Shown here one piece after another: positions 1-5,322 of a DNA stretch of 6,961 nt (position 1 is its first letter; each line of letters starts with the position of its first letter). The DNA is taken from the NCBI GenBank assembly GCA_910584935.1, contig CAJUDU010000101.1:1-6961 (forward strand), in the 5' to 3' direction. Source of the stretch: an uncultured Butyricicoccus sp. (lineage in GTDB: Bacteria; Bacillota; Clostridia; Oscillospirales; Butyricicoccaceae). Both the position numbers and the translations under genes were made by a program. The notes beneath the pieces are model-generated. The model was not told the DNA's origin, did not search any database, and was given only the letters and a program-made list of their open reading frames with translations.

Positions 1-47
1 CGGATTCGGGACTTTCACCCGTTAGAACGTGCGCTCGCCGGGCGCAC
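1..47 (-). mobile_element. 5' end of a group II (class C) intron, cut by the window edge
   Basis: Read on the minus strand from position 47, the sequence begins GTGCGCCCGGC, fitting the conserved GUGYG 5' boundary of group II introns. It continues with a GTGCGC/GCGCAC stem (47-42 with 34-29) and then GGGTGAAAGTCCCGAA (20-5). That order, GUGYGCCCGGC followed by UCUA and GGGUGARAGUCCCGAA, is the start of domain I as I remember it from the Oceanobacillus iheyensis IIC intron. The position supports class C: the first intron base lies two nucleotides after the U-tract of an intrinsic terminator, in the same orientation, which is the known insertion preference of IIC introns. Only 47 nt are visible. 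The rest of domain I, domains II-VI and any reverse transcriptase/maturase gene would lie beyond the left edge, so whether the element is complete or active cannot be judged. Confidence 0.8.
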
Positions 48-49
48 AT

Positions 50-89
50 AAAAAAGGGTTTCTAAGGTGATTTAGAAACCCTTTTTTTT
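50..89 (-). terminator. Intrinsic terminator of the SLH-GH5 gene (bidirectional shape)
   Basis: A perfect 10-bp stem, GGGTTTCTAA (56-65) with TTAGAAACCC (72-81), encloses a 6-nt loop. It is flanked by A6 (50-55) and T8 (82-89), so it has a U-tract on either strand. On the minus strand the hairpin starts a few nucleotides after the cellulase stop codon (94-96) and is followed by UUUUUU. It therefore ends the cellulase transcript and also forms the target site of the adjacent intron. It could equally stop plus-strand transcription entering from the left. Confidence 0.9.
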
Positions 90-93
90 CTGT

Positions 94-1623
94 TTATCGG
101 AACCGTGAAAATACAAATTTTCCTGAATCCGTGAAGTCATTTTCCGTCCAGCCGCCATTCGGCGATACCCCTGGCATAAGTGCTGCGGAAGTTTCCGCTT
201 TGTCACATAATGACCAATTTGCCCAACTGATTCCGCGTGCGGCTAAGAAGTCCAGCCATACTGCCGCATCTTCCAAAAAGACTCCGCCGCTGCCATCTGC
301 ACAGCTGGTGCCCCATTCACTGACAAATACCGGCAACCCTTTTTGTATCACATCATCAATGCGCTGGCGCAGGTCTGCGCCATGCGTCCCCGCGTAAAAA
401 TGCAGGGTATACATTAGGTTTTCCCCCACAAGCGGGTCAGCCGCCGCAAAGTGCAAATCCTGGCTCCATGTGCTGCTGCCAACCAAAATAACCGCCTTTG
501 GCGATTTTTCTCGAATTGTGCCAATCACAGCTTCAGCATATGGCTTGATATCCTGTGACCAGGATACATTACCATTTGGTTCGTTACAAATTTCATATAA
601 TACCGCAGGGCTGTCCTGGTAACGCGCTGCCATTTCACTGAAAAAGCCTTGGGCTTCATGCAAATACGCCATTGGATTGCCGTCAGACAGGATATGCCAA
701 TCAATAATGACATACATATCATTGCGGATTGCAGCATCCACCGCCTGAATGACTTGCTGTTTAATGGCTGGCTGTGCCAAATAACCGCCCTCTCCAGTAT
801 ACATCGCGACACGGAATAAATTCGCCCCATAACCTGCTGTCGACCGGATTGCGCCTTCTGATGCAAACTGCCCATACCATTGCATCCCATGGGTGCTCAT
901 GCCGCGTAAAACCACTGGCTGCCCAGCCGCATTGCAAAGCTGTGTGCCCTTCACTTGCAGCCAGCCATTTTGGGATACGCCGCCTTGTATCGGCGATACA
1001 GAAGGCGCTGGCGCCGGTTCTGCGGGCACTTTGCCCGGCGCTGCCTGCGTCGCGCCGCTGGCTTTTGTGATGAGAATACACGCTTCCGCACGGCTTAACC
1101 CATCATGTGGGCGAAAATTGCCTGCGCTGTCGCCTGCTACAATGCCGCTTGAGTAGGCTGCCAGCACTGTTTCATAATATCGCCCATCCAGCGCCCCAAA
1201 GTCCGCCATCTTCCGCGATTCTGTGTTATAATCGCCATGGGCATTTGGCAAAAAGGCTTTCATCAGGATTTTTACCGCCAACTGCCGTGGGATTTGGGTA
1301 TCATAATTGCTGCCTGTCGGTGGTAATTCATCCCAATCCGCCCAACCTTGCAGCCGTACTGCTTCTGCCATGCCTGCTGCCCAATGGTTTGTTTGTGGCT
1401 GCATTGGCGCAAGCCCTTTGCACCGCGCAACCACAGAAGCAAATTCCGCATGGGTAATCATTGCATTTGGGCGGAATGTACCATCTGGATAGCCGGACAG
1501 CCAGCCAGACTGTGCCATTTGTGTCACTGCGTTGTCATACCAACTGCCCGGCTGCACATCGGTAAACGCCATTTGCAGCCCGACAAAGCAAAGCAATAAA
1601 ATTGCAATCAGTTTCTTTTTCAT
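94..1623 (-). CDS. Secreted S-layer-anchored GH5 endoglucanase (cellulase)
   Basis: This 509-residue exported glycoside hydrolase probably cleaves internal beta-1,4-glucan bonds while held on the cell wall. Residues 1-20 form a Sec signal peptide (MKKK, then a Leu/Ile-rich core). Three SLH modules follow at about 22-66, 76-125 and 139-187. The first is canonical (WYDNAV, GYPDGTFRP, ITHAE); the second is divergent (IPRQL in place of ITRAE); the third ends LSRAE. A Pro/Ala linker (about 192-212) leads to the GH5 domain (about 217-505), closest by eye to subfamily 2, the Bacillus Cel5A type. Its expected catalytic residues are visible: Arg271, His310 (DWH), acid/base Glu348 (NEP), His408/Tyr410 (HFY), nucleophile Glu436 (SEWGTS) and Trp470. 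SLH modules usually bind pyruvylated secondary wall polymer. No separate carbohydrate-binding module is seen. The start is supported by AAAGGCAGG 7 nt upstream and by the signal peptide. It follows the upstream membrane gene by 23 nt, so the two are probably co-transcribed. The exact substrate (cellulose, mixed-linkage glucan or other) is not decided by sequence. Confidence 0.93.
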   Translation of the reverse strand: MKKKLIAILLLCFVGLQMAFTDVQPGSWYDNAVTQMAQSGWLSGYPDGTFRPNAMITHAEFASVVARCKGLAPMQPQTNHWAAGMAEAVRLQGWADWDELPPTGSNYDTQIPRQLAVKILMKAFLPNAHGDYNTESRKMADFGALDGRYYETVLAAYSSGIVAGDSAGNFRPHDGLSRAEACILITKASGATQAAPGKVPAEPAPAPSVSPIQGGVSQNGWLQVKGTQLCNAAGQPVVLRGMSTHGMQWYGQFASEGAIRSTAGYGANLFRVAMYTGEGGYLAQPAIKQQVIQAVDAAIRNDMYVIIDWHILSDGNPMAYLHEAQGFFSEMAARYQDSPAVLYEICNEPNGNVSWSQDIKPYAEAVIGTIREKSPKAVILVGSSTWSQDLHFAAADPLVGENLMYTLHFYAGTHGADLRQRIDDVIQKGLPVFVSEWGTSCADGSGGVFLEDAAVWLDFLAARGISWANWSLCDKAETSAALMPGVSPNGGWTENDFTDSGKFVFSRFR

Positions 1624-1646
1624 TTAGATGCCTGCCTTTCTGGGCA

Positions 1647-2411
1647 TTATTGTTTTTTATGCCGTTTGAGCACTTTCGGGATAAACTGGCTGGCAAATTT
1701 CCCTTTGCCACGGCCTTTGACATAAAAAAACCCAATGACTGAAAATACAACCGCCCCAATAAAATTGACCAGCAGGTCTTTCATCGTATCAATCAGCCCA
1801 ATGTCAATATAGCCGCCATATTGGGCAATCCAATCCTCACCGTTTACCATTAAAGATTCAATCTGCATATGCCCGACACGGTTCATTCCTTCCGGGTCAA
1901 ACATGACCGAATGGATGCTGTTCACAATCCAATCCTTCTGCATATCCATGCTGAAATGGGTATCCATAAAAAATTCAAAAAACTCCCACAGCACCCCAAC
2001 CGTCATGGAAAAACAAAACGCGACAAGCGCCAAAAACAGCGGTGATAATTTGAATGAAAAATGTTTTGACCGGTTAAAAATATCCACCAGAGCAAACCCA
2101 ATTGCTGCCATTAAAAAACCATTCATGGTGTGCAGCATAGTATCCCAATAGGGGATACGGGTATAAAAAGAATTGACCTCGCCTAAAATTTCAGCTGCAA
2201 AAATAAAACAATAGATAATGCCTTCTAAAACAGGCGGCAGGTCAATATCTGTGCGCTGTTCAATAAAGGTCGGTACGCCAAATAAAACCAGTGTCAGCAC
2301 ACACATAAACATCCCTTCATAGTTGCCCATAAACCATTGGCGGATTAAGGTGCAAAGCACTAAAAAGGATAAAATGCCGCGGATTGTCCAGCGGCGTTTT
2401 TTATTGCGCAT
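1647..2411 (-). CDS. Polytopic membrane protein, DUF2238/YjdF-like
   Basis: This 254-residue integral membrane protein has about six hydrophobic segments, near residues 11-28, 32-50, 60-78, 93-112, 122-147 and 210-231. The N-terminus (MRNKKRR) and C-terminus (KGRGKGK, KRHKKQ) are strongly basic, suggesting cytoplasmic ends. Conserved-looking polar residues sit in or next to membrane segments: WDTMLH (Asp90, His94), WEFFEFFMD (Glu143, Glu146, Asp150) and DTMKDLLVNFIGA (Asp208, Asp212, Asn216). The order D-x3-H, W-E-x2-E, D-x3-D-x3-N resembles DUF2238/YjdF inner-membrane proteins, whose biochemical role is unknown. The family call is from remembered motifs. A GGAAG ribosome-binding site lies 9 nt before the ATG. 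The gene lies between a terminator-like hairpin (2442-2469) and the SLH-GH5 gene. No good promoter fits in the 30 nt after the hairpin, so expression probably depends on read-through from the 61-residue gene. A link to cellulase function is only suggested by adjacency. Confidence 0.75.
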   Translation of the reverse strand: MRNKKRRWTIRGILSFLVLCTLIRQWFMGNYEGMFMCVLTLVLFGVPTFIEQRTDIDLPPVLEGIIYCFIFAAEILGEVNSFYTRIPYWDTMLHTMNGFLMAAIGFALVDIFNRSKHFSFKLSPLFLALVAFCFSMTVGVLWEFFEFFMDTHFSMDMQKDWIVNSIHSVMFDPEGMNRVGHMQIESLMVNGEDWIAQYGGYIDIGLIDTMKDLLVNFIGAVVFSVIGFFYVKGRGKGKFASQFIPKVLKRHKKQ

Positions 2412-2441
2412 AATGATTCACTTCCAATTCAAACAAGAAAA

Positions 2442-2469
2442 CCCTCTAAAGGCAATAGCCTCCAGAGGG
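2442..2469 (-). terminator. Intrinsic terminator or attenuator between the 61-residue gene and the membrane gene
   Basis: CCCTCT (2442-2447) pairs with AGAGGG (2464-2469), and the stem continues after a two-base mismatch with AGGC (2450-2453) and GCCT (2458-2461) around an AATA loop. On the minus strand it is followed by an imperfect U-tract (UUUUCUUGUUUG, 2441-2430). It begins about 18 nt after the stop of the 61-residue gene and ends some 30 nt before the next start codon. The interrupted U-run and internal mismatch suggest partial rather than complete termination. Confidence 0.7.
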
Positions 2470-2486
2470 CTGCGTTCCTTTTTCCC

Positions 2487-2672
2487 TTATTCGATGCCTT
2501 CTTCTTCACCCTCTGTGCGGGTATTAAACGCATAATCCGGGCATTTTTCTACTGCTTCCGGCTCTGTTTCATAAGGGCACAGGCGGACACGGCCTTCTGT
2601 TTCTGCGAGTGCAACGCAAATCTTTGCGCCAACAGCATCCCTGCGGCGGAATGCGCACCAAAGTTTTTTCAT
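2487..2672 (-). CDS. Small Cys-containing protein of unknown function (61 aa)
   Basis: I do not recognise this family. The protein starts MKKLWCAFRRRDAVGAKICV and is 61 residues long. It is basic at the N-terminus and very acidic at the C-terminus (ending TEGEEEGIE). Four cysteines occur at 6, 19, 32 and 44, the last two in LCPY and KCPDY. Their 13/13/12 spacing does not match a common zinc ribbon or ferredoxin pattern. There is no signal peptide or membrane helix, so it is probably cytoplasmic. I chose the inner ATG at 2672 because GGAAAGGAAG (2688-2679) ends 6 nt before it. The upstream in-frame ATG at 2690, which would add six residues, lies at the edge of that purine-rich site and has none of its own. 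An extended -10 promoter about 90 nt upstream and a terminator just downstream frame it as a short first cistron, which argues that it is real despite its size. Confidence 0.65.
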   Translation of the reverse strand: MKKLWCAFRRRDAVGAKICVALAETEGRVRLCPYETEPEAVEKCPDYAFNTRTEGEEEGIE

Positions 2673-2678
2673 ATTGGT

Positions 2679-2688
2679 CTTCCTTTCC
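2679..2688 (-). promoter_or_regulatory. Ribosome-binding site fixing the start of the 61-residue gene
   Basis: GGAAAGGAAG on the minus strand ends 6 nt before the ATG at 2672. It follows directly on the upstream in-frame ATG (2690) and partly overlaps its codon, so that ATG cannot use it. This decides in favour of the shorter 61-residue product. Confidence 0.75.
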
Positions 2689-2722
2689 ATTCATTGATGC
2701 AAAACAGTTTGGTTAAGTAAGG

Positions 2723-2753
2723 CAGCACCCCTTTTTCAAAAAAGGGTAAGCTG
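2723..2753 (-). other. 5'-UTR stem-loop of the minus-strand operon
   Basis: CAGC (2723-2726) pairs with GCTG (2750-2753), ACCC (2727-2730) with GGGT (2744-2747), and TTTT with AAAA. There are small bulges (C2731; A2748-2749) and a tetraloop at 2736-2739. If transcription starts near 2756, this hairpin begins within a few nucleotides of the RNA 5' end. It may protect the mRNA from decay or act in regulation. It has no U-tract immediately after it on either strand, so a terminator is less likely. Confidence 0.4.
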
Positions 2754-2762
2754 ATTATTACT

Positions 2763-2791
2763 ATTCTAGCATGGCTTTGCAGATTTCTCAA
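2763..2791 (-). promoter_or_regulatory. Sigma-A-type promoter with extended -10 for the minus-strand operon
   Basis: On the minus strand the -35 element is TTGAGA (2791-2786) and the -10 is TAGAAT (2768-2763), with a spacer of exactly 17 bp. TG one base upstream of the -10 gives TGCTAGAAT, an extended -10. A-tracts and T-tracts at 2805-2821 lie upstream of the -35 where an UP element would sit. The predicted start near 2756 leaves a leader of roughly 84 nt before the 61-residue gene. Confidence 0.7.
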
Positions 2792-2926
2792 GCTGTATCC
2801 CCGCTTTTTTTCATAAAAAAACAGTTTCTCTGTGTTTTTTGATGGCAAGTCAATCAACCATTCGGGATTGTTACCGGTATCCTCCATAAAATACAACGCC
2901 CATAGCAAAAAAATTTGCTTGCCGCC

Positions 2927-2955
2927 TTGCATACACCCCCGCCTTATGTTACCAT
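2927..2955 (+). promoter_or_regulatory. Possible promoter of fbp
   Basis: TTGCAT (2927-2932) and TACCAT (2950-2955) are separated by 17 bp, each matching four of six consensus bases. Transcription would start near 2962, giving a leader of about 55 nt. It is the best candidate I found upstream of fbp, but it is weak and may need an activator or be wrong. Confidence 0.4.
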
Positions 2956-3015
2956 AGGAGTGTGATGAAAAATAAAGTGTGAATGAATTTCTCCCGATGA
3001 AAGGGTTGTCATTTT

Positions 3016-4950
3016 GTGAAAGATTTTCAATACTATAAACTGTTGAGCGAACAATATCCTACCATAGAATCTGTTTCTGGCGCAATTGTTGGCATGACCG
3101 CAACTTTAAGCCTGCCTAAAGGCACTGAATATTATTTTAGCGACCTGCATGGTGAACATCAGGCATTTATCCATTTGCTGCGTTCAGGTTCTGGGGTAAT
3201 CCGGGATAAAATCGAAGCTTTATTTGCCCATTCTATTTTAGAATCCGACCGTGCGGAACTCGCCGGTCTGATCTATTACCCAGATGCTATGCTTGCTTAT
3301 AAGCGGCGCACCTGCACACGTTTTGCCGAATGGTCAGAATTATCCATTGGACGGCTGGTGCTGGTCTGCCGGGATGTATCTGCAAAATATACCCGCAGCC
3401 GGGTGCATAAAGCAATGGATCAGAATTATTCCTTTCTGATTGATGAACTGCTGCAAACCGATGATACCGATCCGGATAAACGGCGTTATTTTCAGGAACT
3501 GATTGCTACAGTTGTCAAAGCTGGCGTATCCGACCCGCTGATTACTGCACTGTGCCATCTTATACAACAGATGACCGTTGACCATCTGCATATCATCGGC
3601 GATATCTTTGACCGCGGACCGCGGGCGGATATGATTATTGATGAACTGATGAAATACCATGATGTGGATATCCAATGGGGCAACCATGATATCAACTGGA
3701 TGGGCGCAATGAGCGGCAACCGCGTCTGTTTATTCAACGTGCTAAAAATTGCAATCAGTTACAATTCCTTTGATGTGCTGGAAGATGGCTATGGCATCAA
3801 CCTGCGCCCCTTATCCATGTTTGCAGCGGAAACCTATCAGGATGACCCCTGCGAACGCTTTCAGCCCCATGTGCTGGATGAAAACAAATATGACCCAGTT
3901 GACCCGTTGCTGGCAGCCAAAATGCACAAAGCAGTTGCCATTATCCTGTTTAAACTGGAAGGGCAACTCATCCAGCGCCACCCGGAATATGGCATGGGTG
4001 ATCGTTTGCTGTTGGACAAGGTAAATTTTGAAAAGGGCACAGTCATGGTAAATGGAACCGAATATCCAATGCTGGATACCCGTTTCCCAACCATTAACCC
4101 CGCAAACCCATATGAACTGACCGAAGCCGAAGAAAACTTGGTGGAAAATACACTGGCATCCTTCCGCCACAGCGCGCGCCTGCGCCGGCATATTGATTAT
4201 ATTTATTCCCATGGCGGTATGTATAAAGTATCCAATAACAACTTATTATACCATGGCTGCATCCCCATGACTCCCGATGGCAACTTTGATACTTTGGAAC
4301 TGAATCATGGGCATTTTTCCGGCAAAGCCTTGCTGGATCACCTGGATTCACGAGTACGGCAGGCTTATTATACCAGTGACAGCAGCAGCGTTGACCTGAT
4401 GTGGTATTTATGGTGCGGCGCAAAATCACCGCTGTTTGGCAAAGACCGGATGACAACATTTGAACGTTGCTTTATTGCGGATAAATCACTGCACAGTGAG
4501 CCGCGCAACCCTTATTACCAGTGCTACGAAGACCCTGCACAGTGCCGAAAAATTCTTGCGGAATTTGGTTTGGACCCAGACTATTCCCATATTGTCAATG
4601 GGCATGTTCCAGTTAAAAATGGCGAAAATCCTGTGAAAGCAGGCGGACGTCTATTTGTCATTGACGGCGGGATTTCTAAGGCATACCAGTCCAAAACAGG
4701 TATTGCAGGATATACGTTAATCTTTAATTCTCATAATATAGAACTTGCGGAGCATCGTCCGTTCCAACCCGCTGATGATACCCACCCAATGGCGCAAATG
4801 GACTCCACAGTCCATGTGGTAGAGCGAATGCCCAGCCGTAGGACAGTTGGAGATACCGATGCAGGCAATGGCTTCCGTGAAAAAATTGCGGATTTAGAAG
4901 CCTTACTTGCCCTTTACCGCGAAGGGATGCTTGGCGAACGGTTCCAATAA
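3016..4950 (+). CDS. fbp: Fructose-1,6-bisphosphatase, class III
   Basis: This cytoplasmic enzyme hydrolyses fructose 1,6-bisphosphate to fructose 6-phosphate and phosphate, the committed step of gluconeogenesis. At 644 residues it is close to the roughly 640-670 typical of the Firmicutes class III family. That family uses a metallophosphoesterase fold and Mn2+ and is unrelated to class I/II enzymes. The metal-binding motifs occur in order: SDLHGE (Asp43, His45), GDIFDRGP (Asp196, Arg200), GNHD (Asn223, His224, Asp225), YHG (His413), NGH (His530) and VIDGGISKAYQ (549-558). The N-terminus (YYKLLSEQYPTIE, then LPKGTEYYFSDLHGE) is characteristic. The start is GTG at 3016, with AAAGGG about 11 nt upstream; the typical family N-terminus begins here. 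It appears monocistronic: 343 nt lie before it and 372 nt before the next gene. Class III enzymes in Bacillus are controlled by metabolites such as phosphoenolpyruvate and AMP; no operator was recognised here. Reading frame and key residues look intact. Confidence 0.97.
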   Translation: MKDFQYYKLLSEQYPTIESVSGAIVGMTATLSLPKGTEYYFSDLHGEHQAFIHLLRSGSGVIRDKIEALFAHSILESDRAELAGLIYYPDAMLAYKRRTCTRFAEWSELSIGRLVLVCRDVSAKYTRSRVHKAMDQNYSFLIDELLQTDDTDPDKRRYFQELIATVVKAGVSDPLITALCHLIQQMTVDHLHIIGDIFDRGPRADMIIDELMKYHDVDIQWGNHDINWMGAMSGNRVCLFNVLKIAISYNSFDVLEDGYGINLRPLSMFAAETYQDDPCERFQPHVLDENKYDPVDPLLAAKMHKAVAIILFKLEGQLIQRHPEYGMGDRLLLDKVNFEKGTVMVNGTEYPMLDTRFPTINPANPYELTEAEENLVENTLASFRHSARLRRHIDYIYSHGGMYKVSNNNLLYHGCIPMTPDGNFDTLELNHGHFSGKALLDHLDSRVRQAYYTSDSSSVDLMWYLWCGAKSPLFGKDRMTTFERCFIADKSLHSEPRNPYYQCYEDPAQCRKILAEFGLDPDYSHIVNGHVPVKNGENPVKAGGRLFVIDGGISKAYQSKTGIAGYTLIFNSHNIELAEHRPFQPADDTHPMAQMDSTVHVVERMPSRRTVGDTDAGNGFREKIADLEALLALYREGMLGERFQ

Positions 4951-4964
4951 AAAAACCGGTTCGC
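4934..4964 (+). other. Imperfect stem-loop across the fbp stop codon
   Basis: GCGAACGGTT (4934-4943) pairs with AACC and GTTCGC (4954-4957 and 4959-4964), with one bulged G (4958) and a 10-nt A-rich loop that contains the stop codon. No T-tract follows on the plus strand, so it is at best an untypical terminator or 3'-end stabiliser for fbp. Confidence 0.3.
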
Positions 4965-5012
4965 TGACTCGCGGATATAAAACTGCCCCCTTATTATCTC
5001 ATTATTACATTT

Positions 5013-5053
5013 GGAATCCCGGGATGGCTTGGAAAGTGCTGTCCCGGGATTCC
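5013..5053. repeat. Perfect 12-bp inverted repeat (hairpin)
   Basis: GGAATCCCGGGA (5013-5024) and TCCCGGGATTCC (5042-5053) are perfect inverted copies separated by 17 nt. The stem is GC-rich and would fold stably in RNA from either strand. The next bases on either side (GCATAAAG on plus, AAATGTAA on minus) give no U-tract. It may be a transcript-end structure for fbp, a dispersed palindromic repeat or a regulator-binding site; the sequence alone does not choose. Confidence 0.6.
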
Positions 5054-5241
5054 GCATAAAGTCAGGATGGATATTGTCCGGATAATCATATTGTTTGCCG
5101 CACGCCAGAAAACTGGTATACATACAACACAGTGGAAAAATAGCAAACCCTTTTGTTCCCACACAAGCAGAAAGACGGAAACCTTATCCGAAACCTATAT
5201 TTTTCCCATTAAAATGCGCAAATTATTACTGATTTTCCCCC

Positions 5242-5270
5242 TTACGCCCAACGCATATGTATGATATAAT
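5242..5270 (+). promoter_or_regulatory. Extended -10 promoter of the oxidoreductase operon
   Basis: A consensus TATAAT (5265-5270) is preceded by TG one base upstream, giving TGATATAAT. The -35 region at 17-bp spacing is poor (TTACGC, 5242-5247), which an extended -10 can compensate. A start near 5277 would leave a 46-nt leader before the ATG at 5323. Confidence 0.75.
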
Positions 5271-5279
5271 GGGAAAAAC

Positions 5280-5300
5280 ACGGGATGCACATATTCCCGT
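5280..5300 (+). promoter_or_regulatory. Inverted repeat in the oxidoreductase leader
   Basis: ACGGGA (5280-5285) and TCCCGT (5295-5300) flank a 9-nt spacer, just after the predicted transcription start and 10 nt before the Shine-Dalgarno site. It could be a repressor operator in roadblock position or a 5' stabilising hairpin. It is short enough to be chance. Confidence 0.35.
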
Positions 5301-5310
5301 TTGGAAAAGT

Positions 5311-5315
5311 GAGGG
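5311..5315 (+). promoter_or_regulatory. Ribosome-binding site fixing the oxidoreductase start
   Basis: GAGGG lies 7 nt before the ATG at 5323. The longer open frame begins at 5257, upstream of and overlapping the -10 box, and would place 22 unrelated residues before the Rossmann strand, so that start is rejected. Confidence 0.8.
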
Positions 5316-5322
5316 AACCCTT

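Larger units (their letters stand above)
2673..3015. other. Divergent intergenic region between the minus-strand operon and fbp
   Basis: These 343 nt hold no convincing gene. They contain the minus-strand promoter at 2763-2791, a hairpin near the predicted minus-strand transcript start (2723-2753), an AT-rich palindrome TTTTTTT-CAT-AAAAAAA (2805-2821) that could act as an upstream element for that promoter, a small inverted repeat AGCAAA/TTTGCT (2904-2919), and a weaker plus-strand promoter for fbp at 2927-2955. About 135 nt separate the two -35 boxes, enough for regulator binding, but I recognised no named operator and no clear catabolite-response element. Confidence 0.6.
4951..5322. other. 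Intergenic region between fbp and the oxidoreductase gene
   Basis: These 372 nt contain the end of the fbp stem-loop, a perfect 12-bp inverted repeat (5013-5053), a short CCAG-AAAA-CTGG hairpin (5105-5116), and the oxidoreductase promoter and leader hairpin (5242-5300). I see no standard intrinsic terminator after fbp and no recognisable riboswitch or tRNA. The stretch from about 5120 to 5240 shows nothing I can assign. Confidence 0.55.

Noticed and set aside
1..51. Plus-strand open frame at the left edge ending in TAA (RIRDFHPLERALAGRT), as if the tail of a gene
   Set aside because: The same bases read on the minus strand as the conserved start of a group II intron; the peptide is most simply the antisense translation of that RNA element.
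131..1599. Several plus-strand frames of 60-116 residues opposite the cellulase gene
   Set aside because: They overlap one another in different frames and lie wholly antisense to a gene with intact catalytic and SLH motifs; they are composition shadows.
1582..1623. Possible lipoprotein signal in the cellulase (Cys12 after LLL)
   Set aside because: The Cys sits inside the hydrophobic core, is preceded by Leu instead of Ala/Gly/Ser, and has only 11 residues before it. An ordinary Sec signal peptide plus SLH anchoring fits better.
2673..2690. Upstream ATG extending the small protein to 67 residues
   Set aside because: The only strong Shine-Dalgarno sequence lies immediately after this ATG, overlapping its last base, and is well placed for the inner ATG at 2672.
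2669..2932. Minus-strand 87-residue frame overlapping the 61-residue gene by ATGA
   Set aside because: The best minus-strand promoter (2763-2791) and a leader hairpin lie inside it, its start has no proper ribosome-binding site, and the composition is that of AT-rich intergenic DNA.
5105..5116. CCAG-AAAA-CTGG hairpin as a terminator
   Set aside because: The stem has only 4 bp and no T-tract follows; it is within chance expectation.
4914..5162. Minus-strand 82-residue frame over the fbp end and intergenic gap
   Set aside because: It runs antisense through the fbp C-terminus and through the 12-bp inverted repeat, has no ribosome-binding site, and resembles no protein family I know.
5257..5322. 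Longer N-terminus for the oxidoreductase starting at 5257
   Set aside because: That start lies upstream of and overlaps the TATAAT box, and the added 22 residues precede a complete Rossmann fold. The ATG at 5323 has GAGGG at good spacing.
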